Shown here: piece after piece, positions 1 through 8,761 of the stretch | Layout of the letters: each line of letters opens with the position of its first letter | Numbering within the stretch: position 1 is the first letter of the stretch | Origin: Chryseobacterium sp. ISL-6 | GTDB taxonomy: Bacteria; Bacteroidota; Bacteroidia; Flavobacteriales; Weeksellaceae | Length of the DNA: 64,000 nt | Assembly (NCBI RefSeq): GCF_018613715.1 | Contig: NZ_JAGGPT010000007.1 | Location: 1-64,000, forward strand | Direction: 5' to 3' | The notes under the pieces: generated by a model | The model's input: the letters and a program-made list of their open reading frames with translations, nothing else | Databases searched by the model: none | What the model was told of the DNA's origin: nothing | Made by a program: the position numbers and the translations under genes

Positions 1-21
1 TACCTACTGCTCCATCCCGCG
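1..21 (-). tRNA. Initiator tRNA-Met (fMet), 5' part only
   Basis: Read on the minus strand the first 21 bases of the window give CGCGGGATGGAGCAGTAGGT plus A, which matches the 5' acceptor arm and D-stem start of bacterial initiator tRNA, including the C at position 1 that leaves the 1-72 pair open. The anticodon lies outside the window, so identity rests on the 5' arm alone. A -7 box sits 11 bases upstream. Confidence 0.7.
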
Positions 22-32
22 ATATTGGATTG

Positions 33-40
33 CAAATGTA
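33..40 (-). promoter_or_regulatory. -7 element TACATTTG for the tRNA
   Basis: On the minus strand TACATTTG matches the Bacteroidota -7 consensus TAnnTTTG and ends 11 bases before the first tRNA base. Confidence 0.6.
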
Positions 41-110
41 CGACTATTTTTTTAAATTCCTAATTTTTCTTTTAAATAAAGGAGTTTTATGAAAACTATT
101 CATTTATTTG

Positions 111-118
111 TATCTTTG
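111..118 (+). promoter_or_regulatory. -7 element TATCTTTG
   Basis: Exact TAnnTTTG match ending 4 bases before the ATG at 123. With the usual spacing transcription would begin at or next to the start codon, implying a leaderless or nearly leaderless message. Confidence 0.55.
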
Positions 119-122
119 TTTT

Positions 123-734
123 ATGGCAAAAATATTAAAAATTTATCCTGATAATCCTCAGGAAAATCTTATTAATGAGGTCATTAAAACCTTAAATAAC
201 GGTGGATTAATTATTTATCCTTCAGATACTATTTATGCATTAGGCTGTAATATTTTTGATATCAAAGCCATGGAAAAACTGGCTCAATTAAAGAAAATGA
301 AGCTTGATAAAGCACAATTTTCGATCATTTGTAATGATCTGAGTCATCTTTCTGATTTTACAAGACCTATTGACACTTCTGTTTTCAGATTTTTAAAAAG
401 TCATCTCCCGGGACCTTTTACATTTATTTTAGATGCCAATAAAAGTGTACCTCTAGCCTATAAGGGACATAAAACCATCGGTATTCGTGTTCCTGACCAT
501 CCTATTCCACAACTTATTGTTGAAAAGTTAGGCCACCCAATTGCTTCCACCTCTATCAGAGATGAAGATGAAGTAATTGAATACTCTACAGATCCTGAAT
601 TAATTGCTGAAAAATACGACCATTTAGTAGACATTGTTATCGATTCCGGTTATGGTGATAATGTAGCATCTACGATCGTTGACCTTACTTCCGGAGAGCC
701 TGAAGTGATAAGACAAGGAAAAGGAATGATCTAA
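123..734 (+). CDS. YrdC/Sua5/YciO-family protein (YciO type)
   Basis: 203 residues spanning one YrdC domain, the fold that makes threonylcarbamoyl-AMP for the t6A modification of tRNA in TsaC/Sua5. The opening IYPDNPQ..LIN, the YPSDTIYALGC block and the STSIRDEDE region resemble E. coli YciO more than TsaC from memory, so the exact activity is less certain than the fold. NCBI-style annotation would call it L-threonylcarbamoyladenylate synthase. The ATG at 123 is chosen over an upstream in-frame TTG at 108 because the -7 box overlaps that longer version. It heads a four-gene same-strand run with a CPBP protease, yaaA and prmC. Confidence 0.85.
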   Translation: MAKILKIYPDNPQENLINEVIKTLNNGGLIIYPSDTIYALGCNIFDIKAMEKLAQLKKMKLDKAQFSIICNDLSHLSDFTRPIDTSVFRFLKSHLPGPFTFILDANKSVPLAYKGHKTIGIRVPDHPIPQLIVEKLGHPIASTSIRDEDEVIEYSTDPELIAEKYDHLVDIVIDSGYGDNVASTIVDLTSGEPEVIRQGKGMI

Positions 735-755
735 TTGGTGATATTGCTTACTAAA

Positions 756-1457
756 ATGAGTCTTAATGGAAAATATTCTTTAGGAATAATCCTTGCTTTT
801 ACGCTTCTTGCATTGGCAATGCTTTATTCAATCCCTTTGATAAATGTGATCACAGATTCTAAAAGCATTAATACCCATGTTTTTTTCTACAGTAGGATTG
901 TTCTTTGGATGATTATGTCATTAATTTTTTGTTATAATGCCGTAATAGAAAAAGAGCCCTTCTTTCTTTGGAGAGAGAAAAGATATTCTTTATTCTTTTA
1001 TATTGGAACTGTTGTCTGTCTTTATTTTATCTGTGCGGTCGGAGGAGCATTTATTAATGCTGTCATTATGACTTTACATCGGGAACAAATCAGTAATAAG
1101 CTTATTCAATTGCAATCTTTGTTTAAGGGTAATTATTTTCTCATCATTTCCATTTGCCTAACAGCAGGTGTTGTAGAAGAATTGCTAATGAGAGGCTACA
1201 TTCAACCTAGAGTAGAGAAAATATACCATAGCCCGATTTTAGGAGTCTTGGCGTCAGCTGTTTTATTTGGCATTCTCCATAGCACGTATGGAACGATAGG
1301 CCAAGTCGTAATTCCATTTTTTATTGGAGTAGTTTTTGCTATATTTTACAAATTATATTCGAATATTAAAATCCTTATTATCTGTCATTTTATGTATGAT
1401 TTTATCTCTTTGATGATCATGAATTTTATTGATATTAAACACTTATCTTCTTTTTAA
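756..1457 (+). CDS. CPBP-family intramembrane metalloprotease
   Basis: 233-residue polytopic membrane protein of the CPBP (CAAX protease and bacteriocin-processing, Abi) family. The three family motifs are visible: EELLMR near residues 141-146, FGILH near 171-175 and H..YD near 211-215, supplying the glutamates and histidines that bind the catalytic metal. The ATG at 756 is preferred; in-frame TTG 735 and GTG 738 lie directly behind the previous stop and would add seven residues. It starts 21 bases after the YciO-type gene and ends 4 bases before yaaA, so it is probably cotranscribed. Its substrate cannot be told from the sequence. Confidence 0.8.
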   Translation: MSLNGKYSLGIILAFTLLALAMLYSIPLINVITDSKSINTHVFFYSRIVLWMIMSLIFCYNAVIEKEPFFLWREKRYSLFFYIGTVVCLYFICAVGGAFINAVIMTLHREQISNKLIQLQSLFKGNYFLIISICLTAGVVEELLMRGYIQPRVEKIYHSPILGVLASAVLFGILHSTYGTIGQVVIPFFIGVVFAIFYKLYSNIKILIICHFMYDFISLMIMNFIDIKHLSSF

Positions 1458-1461
1458 CATT

Positions 1462-2220
1462 ATGAAAATTATTACATCACCTGCCAAATTAATGAATGTA
1501 GAAAACTCAACTGATTTGCTGAGATCTACTACTCCCAAGTTCATTGAAGATGCAGAATTTATACAATCTTTTTTAAAGCATAAATCCCCCAAATACCTTT
1601 CCGAATTAATGGAGATCTCTCCTAAACTGGCGGATGAAAACTGGGAAAGAAATCAAAAATGGAAATCAAATCCAAAACCAAAAGAGTCTGCTCCTGCAAT
1701 GTTTGCTTTTACAGGTGAGGTCTATAGAGGTCTTGATGCAAAAACTTTGGATAAAAAAGCTATAGATTATCTGCAAAAACACTACAGAATGCTTTCCGGA
1801 TTATATGGTTTACTAAAACCTTCGGATAAAGTAATGCTGTACAGACTGGAAATGGGTCGTCATTTTGAATTTGATCACTATAAAAATCTCTATGAGTTTT
1901 GGCGTGAAAAAATTACTGAGCAATTAAATTCGGAGATGAAAAAGAATGAAATTTTACTTCACCTAGCCAGTAACGAATATGGAAAGGTAATTGACAGAAA
2001 GAAACTGAATCATAAGGTAATTGATTTCGATTTCTATGAGTTAAAAGAAGGAAAATTAAAAACCATTGTTGTCTATACTAAACATGCAAGAGGTCTGGTT
2101 GTGAGATTCTGTGCCGAGACTAATGCAAAAACACTTAATGATGTAAAAGCTTTCAATTATGATGGCTACAGAATAGATGAAGATAAGTCAACTGATACAA
2201 AATTGGTTTTTACAAGATAA
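1462..2220 (+). CDS. yaaA: Peroxide stress protein YaaA (UPF0246/DUF328)
   Basis: 252 residues covering the full YaaA family length. The family opening MKIITSPAKLM and the internal blocks PAMFAFTGEVYRGLDA, LSGLYGLLKP and LASNEYGK are all present. In E. coli YaaA lowers intracellular free iron during hydrogen peroxide stress and has a DNA-binding fold; that role is taken from the family. The start at 1462 begins exactly at the family N-terminus, 4 bases after the preceding stop, and the gene abuts prmC with no spacing, which suggests one transcript. Confidence 0.92.
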   Translation: MKIITSPAKLMNVENSTDLLRSTTPKFIEDAEFIQSFLKHKSPKYLSELMEISPKLADENWERNQKWKSNPKPKESAPAMFAFTGEVYRGLDAKTLDKKAIDYLQKHYRMLSGLYGLLKPSDKVMLYRLEMGRHFEFDHYKNLYEFWREKITEQLNSEMKKNEILLHLASNEYGKVIDRKKLNHKVIDFDFYELKEGKLKTIVVYTKHARGLVVRFCAETNAKTLNDVKAFNYDGYRIDEDKSTDTKLVFTR

Positions 2221-3069
2221 ATGACAATATCAGAATTCAAGATATATTTTAAGACCGAACTTCAGGATCTGTATACAGAGTCGGAAAGCACATTTCTGTA
2301 TTCTATTTTCGTTGAAAAAATTGTAGGTTTTGACTCATTTCAGCAAAGAAGGTTTTCACATCAGGAGTTATTGGTTGATGATGAAAAAAGACTTCAGGGA
2401 ATTATTTTAGAATTAAAAACCAATAAGCCCTATCAGCATATTTTAGGAGAAACTGAATTTTACGGAATGAGATTTTTTGTAGATGAAAATGTTTTAATAC
2501 CACGTCCTGAAACTGAAGAATTACTGGAAATAGCTATTGATAAAATTCAACGTTTAATACATAATACTCAGGATTTAAAAATTCTCGATATTGGAACAGG
2601 AAGTGGAGTTATTCCTTTAGTTTTAAAGAAGTATTTTCCTGAAGCTAACGTTTCATCCATTGATTTTTCTGAAAAAGCTTTAGAAACAGCAAAAAAGAAT
2701 TCTGCTTTTCATCAACTTGATATTAATTTTATCCACGGTGATTATCTGAATTTTGAACTTACTGAAAATTATGATATTATAATTTCAAATCCACCTTATA
2801 TTGGAATGGAAGAGGAAATTGAAATTGTAGATTCTGTGAAAGAGTTTGAGCCTAAAATGGCGCTCTTCTCTCCTACTTCCGATGCTTTGATCTTCTATCG
2901 GAAGATCGCAGAAGACTCAAAAAAACACTTGAATGAAAATGGAATGTTATTTTTAGAAATCAATCAAAAGCTTGGTCTTGAGACATTGGAACTTTATTCC
3001 TTTTTTTCAGAAGCTCAACTGGTTAAGGATCTGTCTGCGAATGACCGGTTTATTATTGGAAGAAAATAA
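2221..3069 (+). CDS. prmC: Peptide chain release factor N5-glutamine methyltransferase PrmC
   Basis: 282 residues. PrmC methylates the GGQ glutamine of release factors RF1 and RF2 using S-adenosylmethionine. Visible hallmarks are the PRPETE block near residues 94-99, the SAM-binding DIGTGSG near 123-129 and the NPPY active-site motif near 190-193. The N-terminal helical domain that grips the release factor is present. The ATG immediately follows the yaaA stop codon (zero gap), so translation is likely coupled. Confidence 0.94.
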   Translation: MTISEFKIYFKTELQDLYTESESTFLYSIFVEKIVGFDSFQQRRFSHQELLVDDEKRLQGIILELKTNKPYQHILGETEFYGMRFFVDENVLIPRPETEELLEIAIDKIQRLIHNTQDLKILDIGTGSGVIPLVLKKYFPEANVSSIDFSEKALETAKKNSAFHQLDINFIHGDYLNFELTENYDIIISNPPYIGMEEEIEIVDSVKEFEPKMALFSPTSDALIFYRKIAEDSKKHLNENGMLFLEINQKLGLETLELYSFFSEAQLVKDLSANDRFIIGRK

Positions 3070-3119
3070 TACAATCAGAATTTTTTAGTTCCGTATCTTT
3101 AATTAAAATTCCGAACGTT

Positions 3120-3506
3120 ATGCCACACTTTATTGTAGATTGTTCAGAAGAGGTTTTAAATATAAAATCTCCCCATGAAATAATGGATGCCGTATACGAA
3201 GTAGCCGAAGCGTCGGGGCTTTTTGCCAAAAATGATATTAAAGTTTGAATTACACCTTTCAAATATTATAAACTTGGTGATGAAAAGAATAATTTCATTC
3301 ATATTTTCGGAAATATTATGGCGGGAAGAAGTACTGAGCAGAAAGCTAATCTATCAAAACAGATCATTAAACGATTTAATCAGATGTTTCCTGAAATTCC
3401 CATCTTATCAATGAATATCACAGAGTTTGAAGCAGCAACATACTATAATAAATCACTGATTGATCCTGAAAATACTAATGGTGACAGACATTTCAATAAT
3501 AAATAG
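3120..3506 (+). pseudogene. Tautomerase-family (5-carboxymethyl-2-hydroxymuconate isomerase-like) gene with one nonsense codon
   Basis: Starting at ATG 3120 the frame reads MPHFIVDCSE and continues for 42 codons to TGA at 3246-3248, then stays open in the same frame to 3506. Ignoring that stop gives a 128-residue protein with the N-terminal catalytic Pro2 and the GRSTEQK block typical of CHMI/HpaF-like tautomerases. Homologues generally have Arg near the stop position, so a CGA to TGA transition would explain it. There is no frameshift. It could be a recent inactivation, a sequencing error or, less likely, readthrough. It lies 50 bases after prmC. Confidence 0.75.
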
Positions 3507-3689
3507 TACATTTTCTGTTTCATATTTATCGTTTGAATTAATAGATCCATCAAATATTTCGTTAATTAATACTACAATTTATTAGTAACTTTCGTTCTTA
3601 ATCATTGCCTTTAGCAACCAAGGAAATGCATTTCCTTTACAGCATTTTTAGATAATATGAAGTTGTCGATATCAAACAATTAAGTCACT

Positions 3690-4049
3690 ATGGAAATTAA
3701 AAATCATATCATTAATAACACAAAAATAGCAGAAATCGTTACTGATGAACTTATTATACAATCGGCTCAAGACAGTCTGGATCTCTTAGGAAATATTTAC
3801 TATCAGGGGTTCGACAGATTAATCATTTATGAAAAAAATATGACACCGGATTTTTTTGATCTTAAAACAAAAATTGCAGGTGATATACTCCAAAAATTTT
3901 CTAATTACAGAATGCCGTTAGCCATTATTGGAGATTTTAAAAAATATGAAAGTAAAAGCATTAAAGATTTTATTTTTGAAAGTAACAAAACAAGACATAT
4001 TAATTTTGTAGCTGTGCTTGAAGAAGCATTAGAAAATTTTTCAAAATAA
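3690..4049 (+). CDS. DUF4180 domain-containing protein
   Basis: 119 residues, a size typical for DUF4180 proteins. The blocks D.LDLLGNIYYQGFDRLIIYEKN, FFDLKTKIAGDILQKFSNYR and LAIIGDF match that family as I recall it. Function is unknown. No signal peptide or membrane segment is visible, so it should be cytoplasmic. It stands alone, with 183 bases before it and 568 after. An 18-base perfect palindrome lies about 50 bases upstream. Confidence 0.82.
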   Translation: MEIKNHIINNTKIAEIVTDELIIQSAQDSLDLLGNIYYQGFDRLIIYEKNMTPDFFDLKTKIAGDILQKFSNYRMPLAIIGDFKKYESKSIKDFIFESNKTRHINFVAVLEEALENFSK

Positions 4050-4617
4050 ATAATTTTTCTTTAGTTTAGAGGATCAATAAAGATTAATTTATTCAAATAT
4101 TCCCATAAAATTATTTTATGGATTTTTTATTTTCATTTTTCACTAAATGAAAGTATTTCAGAACGTTACTACTCCATATATTAGAAATAATCTATTAAAT
4201 AGATAATATAAATAATAATTTAAATCATAAAATTATTTTTAATTTAAAATTTAAGCCAAATAAAAATTCACATCTGAAAGACAGGGGATTAAAGTAATTT
4301 ATTCCTATATTTGCAACAAACACAAGAAGTATGAATTTTAGTTATTTACCAGCCGGACAATATTGATATCATCATATTAAGGCTTTTAACTCACATTTTT
4401 TTCACTCTTTTTTAACGGAATTTTACAGAATCTCTTCTTAGAAGTTCTTATAATCCTACAGCAACTTTTGTATGGCGTAGATTAAATCTTATTATGCAGT
4501 AAAACTAACTGTTATAGATTTTTTCTGCCATTCAAAGCTATTTTATTAAAAGAAACTGATATATAAAACACAAATTATTTCATAGATCACAAACCTTAAC
4601 AAAAAATAAATTACACT
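4050..4617. other. 568-base AT-rich intergenic stretch
   Basis: No gene of normal size. It holds an exact -7 match TATATTTG at 4306-4313 (+), followed 17 bases later by an 11-codon reading frame (ATG 4331, stop 4364-4366, peptide MNFSYLPAGQY). No clear terminator hairpin was found before the next gene at 4618. Whether this is a leader peptide, a small RNA or chance is open. Confidence 0.4.
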
Positions 4618-5196
4618 ATGATGAAAAATCATTTCTTATCCTTCGCTTTTTTATTTATTGCTTTATTTTGCCAAGCCCAGGTTGGGATTAACACACCTAA
4701 TCCTGATAACAGTGCTGCTCTGGATATTTACAGTCAAAATCGAGGAATGTTAATTCCCAGACTCACGACTGCTCAAAGAAATGCCATTGCAAGTCCGGCC
4801 AATTCACTGCTAATTTATGATACTGACAAAAAATGTTTAAGCCAGAATATCGGTACCCCTACAAGTCCGGATTGGTTATGTATCAGTGGTAATGCTGTTA
4901 AAATGTTTTACATGCCAAGTGTTTCCTTTGATACTTCCAAAAATGCCAATGCTCAAACAAAGGATTTATATACATTATACAAGAATCAATTTGGGTCTCC
5001 GAAAGCAAAAAGTACTAGTGCACCAGCATCTATTCCCTTTTTCCCGTCTAATAAAGACCTTTACTATTATGTAACTGATGCCGATTCCAATGTATTTAGT
5101 AACATCTCCATCTCGGACACAGGTGTCATGACGTATGATGTAAGAGCAGCAGCAACAGATTGCTCTTTTATTAATATTGTTTTTGTAGTAAAATAA
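4618..5196 (+). CDS. Secreted surface protein with a GINTPNP/LIPRLT-type N-terminal module
   Basis: 192 residues beginning with a signal peptide (hydrophobic stretch to about residue 20, cleavage likely after CQA). It continues with QVGINTPNPDNSAALDI, GMLIPRLT..QRNAI and LLIYDT, a module very common in secreted proteins of Flavobacteriia. Two cysteines near residues 76 and 86 flank a short loop. No T9SS sorting domain is seen at the C-terminus. The gene ends 7 bases before the lectin-like gene, so the two are probably expressed and exported together. Its function is not known. A second ATG follows at 4621. Confidence 0.75.
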   Translation: MMKNHFLSFAFLFIALFCQAQVGINTPNPDNSAALDIYSQNRGMLIPRLTTAQRNAIASPANSLLIYDTDKKCLSQNIGTPTSPDWLCISGNAVKMFYMPSVSFDTSKNANAQTKDLYTLYKNQFGSPKAKSTSAPASIPFFPSNKDLYYYVTDADSNVFSNISISDTGVMTYDVRAAATDCSFINIVFVVK

Positions 5197-5203
5197 TTGA
5201 GTT

Positions 5204-6760
5204 ATGATGAAAAATATCTCAATTTCAGTATACAATAAGCTTTTATTTATTTCTCTATTGTTCATTTTTTCTCAAAATATCAGAGCTCAAAACGAACAAG
5301 GAACAGGTTATCCGTATTTCGTGAGCTTTACCCAAGGATTACAACCTCAGGAAGCTTATAAAGTAACGACAAGTGGTGTTCAAAATGATGCAACTTTTAC
5401 TACCGATGGCTTACGCCTGACCAGAAGCGTGAATAATATCTCTGGTGGAGTTATATTGGCCGACAGAATATTTAAAAGTGATCAAGGAATAAAATTTGAA
5501 TTTGAATATGTAATCTATGGTGGAGGCTCCAATGGAGGAGATGGTATCTCTATATTTTTAATCGATGGATCAATTCCTAAAGAACAGCTCAATATTGGGT
5601 CTTACGGAGGTGGATTAGGTTATACTCATGTTATGAGAATTTCGAGATGGGGAGGAAATTTAGAAGGGCTTAGAGGAGCTTATTTAGGCATTGGTCTGGA
5701 TGAATTTGGAAATTTTAAAACCAGCTGGCGTCAGGGAGACAGAACAAGGAATGGGCTTACCGATGTATCAATAGCCGGATGGCGCAGTAATATAACTTTG
5801 AGAGGTAAACGAGGAAATCAATATTTATCATCTTCTGAACCTGCCGGATACAATGGGTATCCGTTACTCTACAGTGCGGCGACCAATGTGGCTGCTTCAA
5901 GTAATAACCGGTCAGTCTATCTGGATGTTCAAACCGGCAAGCATGTAGGTATTAAAAACCCAAACTTTAGCCAGTTCAATATAGAAAGTGGTGGAAACTC
6001 AATTCCTCAAAGTGATACGGACGTAAGATTCCGTAAAGCATATGTAACGTTAGTCCCTAATCCTTCAGGTGGTTATAATATTACCTTAGAAATTCAACAT
6101 GGTAATGTTAAAGAGAAAATCGTTGACAATTATTATTATCCAACGTCTTTAAAATATACGGAGAATGCCATGCAAAATAATCAGGTAAGAACATTGGATA
6201 CTTCTCCTCCTGCTACTTTCAGAATTGGATTTGCAGCCTCAACAGGTGCTGCTAAAAATATACATTTATTAAAAAATTTGGGCGTAAGTAAACCTTATGC
6301 AGCTGAAGTAACAGATGATTTATTTGAAGGATGTCCTAAAATAAAATCGATATACTCGCCATTATTAAATGACGCCGCTTATTCTAAAAAAAATGAACAA
6401 AATCCTCCCACGGCTTCTTATGATAACATTGATTTCAACTCGTTCCGGTTTTTGGACATTAATGGTAATGTCATTCCAAATATTGTGGGTGGAGTTTACA
6501 CTAACAATGAAGGCACCTGGACCTATTATCCCTCTACGGGAAAACTTTCTTTCAAACCAGCTGACGGGTTTACCGGAGTTGCTCAGATAAGATATGATAT
6601 TAAAGGTGGAGGCAGAGACGGAACTGAGATTCCTTATAATCAGGAAGACTACAGATCAATGCCTGGATTGATACAAGTCAACATCTCAAATTCTAACAAC
6701 TGCAGTAAATCCTGCGTTATTTCGAATAAAAATGTAACTCAAAAAATAAAAACCGAGTAA
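5204..6760 (+). CDS. Secreted L-type lectin-like protein
   Basis: 518 residues. A signal peptide runs to about residue 29 (NIRA then QNEQG). Residues about 35-370 read like an L-type (legume) lectin beta-sandwich: a GGVILADRIFKS.QGIKFEFEYVIYGG strand pair, GGDGISIFLIDG with the acidic residue of the metal/sugar site, and GAYLGIGLDEFGNF. The C-terminal part holds a small Ig-like module with EGTWTYYPSTGKLSFKPADGFTG. It ends NNCSKSCVISNKN without a recognisable T9SS sorting tail. It lies directly downstream of another secreted protein and is closed by a strong terminator. Ligand unknown; a role in surface binding is inferred. Confidence 0.72.
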   Translation: MMKNISISVYNKLLFISLLFIFSQNIRAQNEQGTGYPYFVSFTQGLQPQEAYKVTTSGVQNDATFTTDGLRLTRSVNNISGGVILADRIFKSDQGIKFEFEYVIYGGGSNGGDGISIFLIDGSIPKEQLNIGSYGGGLGYTHVMRISRWGGNLEGLRGAYLGIGLDEFGNFKTSWRQGDRTRNGLTDVSIAGWRSNITLRGKRGNQYLSSSEPAGYNGYPLLYSAATNVAASSNNRSVYLDVQTGKHVGIKNPNFSQFNIESGGNSIPQSDTDVRFRKAYVTLVPNPSGGYNITLEIQHGNVKEKIVDNYYYPTSLKYTENAMQNNQVRTLDTSPPATFRIGFAASTGAAKNIHLLKNLGVSKPYAAEVTDDLFEGCPKIKSIYSPLLNDAAYSKKNEQNPPTASYDNIDFNSFRFLDINGNVIPNIVGGVYTNNEGTWTYYPSTGKLSFKPADGFTGVAQIRYDIKGGGRDGTEIPYNQEDYRSMPGLIQVNISNSNNCSKSCVISNKNVTQKIKTE

Positions 6761-6777
6761 GAATTAACAAGAAACAC

Positions 6778-6807
6778 ATCATCCTAAAGCCGATTCTTTA
6801 GGATGAT
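6778..6807 (+). terminator. Rho-independent terminator
   Basis: Perfect 12-base-pair stem (6778-6789 with 6796-6807), 6-base loop, then TTTTATT. It closes the secreted-protein pair. Confidence 0.85.
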
Positions 6808-6862
6808 TTTTATTAAAGAGCAATTGTATCAATTCAGATTGACTTTAGCTCAACCCTAAAAA

Positions 6863-7834
6863 TCAATCTATTTTCATTAGCCTAAAATATTCGATAGCAT
6901 CTTGTAGTGCTTTGCCTACAAGCTGATACTGAATCCTCAATTCTTCTATTGATTTCTGATTGGAATAGTAATTATGAACCTGCAGAGCTTTCATATTGGA
7001 AGTACAGAGGTTCGTTTTTATATTCATTTTTCTCAATCCATCTCCTATATAGCCTAGAATACTCAGAATTGTATCAGGAATTGGGATCATAACTGTTTTC
7101 TGATTGGTAATATGGTTTACTTTTTTAAAAAAATCTTTATATTTTAGGTTTTCATTGGCTAAAAGGTATTTTTCACCGCTTTTTCCTCGTTCCATAGCTT
7201 TTACAACTCCATAGGCTACATCTTTTGCATGAACAAAATTTTTTCCGCCTTTAGGGTAAAAAATTACTTTCTTCTTCCAGGCCCAAAAGATGATTTTTCC
7301 AGAACTGGGCTTATGATCATATGCCCCTATCATAAAAGTAGGATTAAGAATAATGACATTTGTACTTTCAGTATGTTGCAACAAATAATCCTCTGCCTCC
7401 AGCTTGCTTTGAGCATACATCGATTTTGTAAAAGGATAACGTTGAGGGTTCTTTTCATCTCCAGGGGTTTTCTCGCTTCCATACCCCAGAGTATTAGCTG
7501 AACTAATAAAGACAAATCTTTTTACACCACAAGCTTGTGCCTGTGTAAACAAATTTACTACTCCATCATAATTCACCCTCTTATAATCTTTGTAATGAAT
7601 AAGATTCTGACGGGTTTCTGCGGCAATATGGATAAAGCTGTCTATTTCCGGAAGAAATGAAGAAATATCAGAAAATAAATCCCCTTCAACAAGCTTCAGG
7701 TTCTCGTTCTTTTCACCCAAATAGCTGCTTTTCTTGCGCACCAAAGCAATAACAAAATAACCATCTTTTAATAATTTTATAACAACATTAGTTCCTAGAA
7801 GTCCTGTAATTCCGGTCACAAAAACTTTTTTCAT
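6863..7834 (-). CDS. NAD-dependent epimerase/dehydratase (extended SDR)
   Basis: 323 residues with an N-terminal Rossmann fold: GITGLLG at residues 8-14 binds NAD(P), and YAQSK at 140-144 is the catalytic YxxxK. The overall pattern, including NPTFMIGAYDHKP and a VHAKDVAYG block, resembles dihydroflavonol-reductase or 3-beta-hydroxysteroid-dehydrogenase-like members. The substrate is unknown. Its ATG overlaps the stop of the upstream SDR gene by 4 bases (7831-7834), so the two form a translationally coupled pair and may act on one pathway. Confidence 0.85.
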   Translation of the reverse strand: MKKVFVTGITGLLGTNVVIKLLKDGYFVIALVRKKSSYLGEKNENLKLVEGDLFSDISSFLPEIDSFIHIAAETRQNLIHYKDYKRVNYDGVVNLFTQAQACGVKRFVFISSANTLGYGSEKTPGDEKNPQRYPFTKSMYAQSKLEAEDYLLQHTESTNVIILNPTFMIGAYDHKPSSGKIIFWAWKKKVIFYPKGGKNFVHAKDVAYGVVKAMERGKSGEKYLLANENLKYKDFFKKVNHITNQKTVMIPIPDTILSILGYIGDGLRKMNIKTNLCTSNMKALQVHNYYSNQKSIEELRIQYQLVGKALQDAIEYFRLMKID

Positions 7835-8616
7835 GCTTCTATTTCTTTTTTAATTGCATTTGTCATCAACGGTAATTTGATCCAGATAGGCAAAATTTTC
7901 ATAACAAGCCAGCTTATTGGATTTACCATGATCACAGAATCCCTTTTGAATAATTGATTAACGCAACGTGCAGCTACTTTATTGGGATCTAATAAAGTTA
8001 ATTTCCCTAAAAAACCCTGTTTTTCAATTCTCTTGCAAACATCTATATTTGTTTTCATCGCTCCCGGGTTTACAACACTTACAAAAACGTTGGTGTCTTT
8101 CAGCTCCTCATGCAAACCTCTTGAAAATGAATGAATAAATGTTTTGGAAGCAGGATACACCGTTTTAAAACCAATAGGTGAGAATGCGGCCATACTGGAA
8201 ACATTTAAAATATAAGCCTTAGGCTGTTTCAATAAATTAGGTAACAGTTGATGGGTCATCATCGATGTAGCCATAACATTAACCTGTAGAATGGTATTGA
8301 TGTAATCGGGTGTAGCATCCACAAATTTTTGTGTTCCTCCTAATCCTGCGTTATTGATCAGAATATGAATATTAAAAGATCTGTTTAGCTCTTCTGTAAG
8401 ATTCAATACATTTTCATTCGAAGAAAGATCAATCTCATAGTAATGTGTTTTTACTTCATAGCTGTCAGCAATTCTTTCACTAAGCTCCTTTACGTTCTGA
8501 TTGGGTAGGCTAATAAGAATGACATTAATCTTCTTCCTAGCAAGATGTTCGACGAAGGCTTTACCTAATCCCTGGCTTGCTCCTGTTACTACAGCGAATG
8601 ATTCTTTGGTATCCAT
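7831..8616 (-). CDS. SDR-family NAD(P)-dependent oxidoreductase
   Basis: 261-residue classical short-chain dehydrogenase. TGASQGLG at residues 11-18 is the cofactor site, NNAG at 88-91 stabilises the sheet, and Ser140/Ser141, Tyr154 and Lys158 (YPASK) form the catalytic set. A C-terminal hydrophobic stretch (MVNPISWLVMKILPIWIKLPLM) is typical of members that sit at the membrane. It is first in a two-gene operon with the epimerase-like gene. A -7 box lies 17 bases upstream. Confidence 0.88.
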   Translation of the reverse strand: MDTKESFAVVTGASQGLGKAFVEHLARKKINVILISLPNQNVKELSERIADSYEVKTHYYEIDLSSNENVLNLTEELNRSFNIHILINNAGLGGTQKFVDATPDYINTILQVNVMATSMMTHQLLPNLLKQPKAYILNVSSMAAFSPIGFKTVYPASKTFIHSFSRGLHEELKDTNVFVSVVNPGAMKTNIDVCKRIEKQGFLGKLTLLDPNKVAARCVNQLFKRDSVIMVNPISWLVMKILPIWIKLPLMTNAIKKEIEA

Positions 8617-8633
8617 AACAAAAAATTATGGTA

Positions 8634-8641
8634 CAAATGTA
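8634..8641 (-). promoter_or_regulatory. -7 element TACATTTG
   Basis: Exact TAnnTTTG on the minus strand, 17 bases before the ATG of the SDR gene. Confidence 0.55.
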
Positions 8642-8761
8642 TCTTCATCAAGCACTTTTTCTGTTCCAGATTATATGCATGAACACATTTTGAACAAATA
8701 TATAAACAATTAAAAATCAATCAATTAAAAACAATGGAAGTTAAAATTTATAAACCTGAAC

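Noticed and set aside
6701..6760. T9SS sorting domain at the end of the lectin-like protein
   Set aside because: The tail NNCSKSCVISNKN lacks the PNP, GxY and KLLI-type blocks seen in the true sorting domain at 19697-20923.
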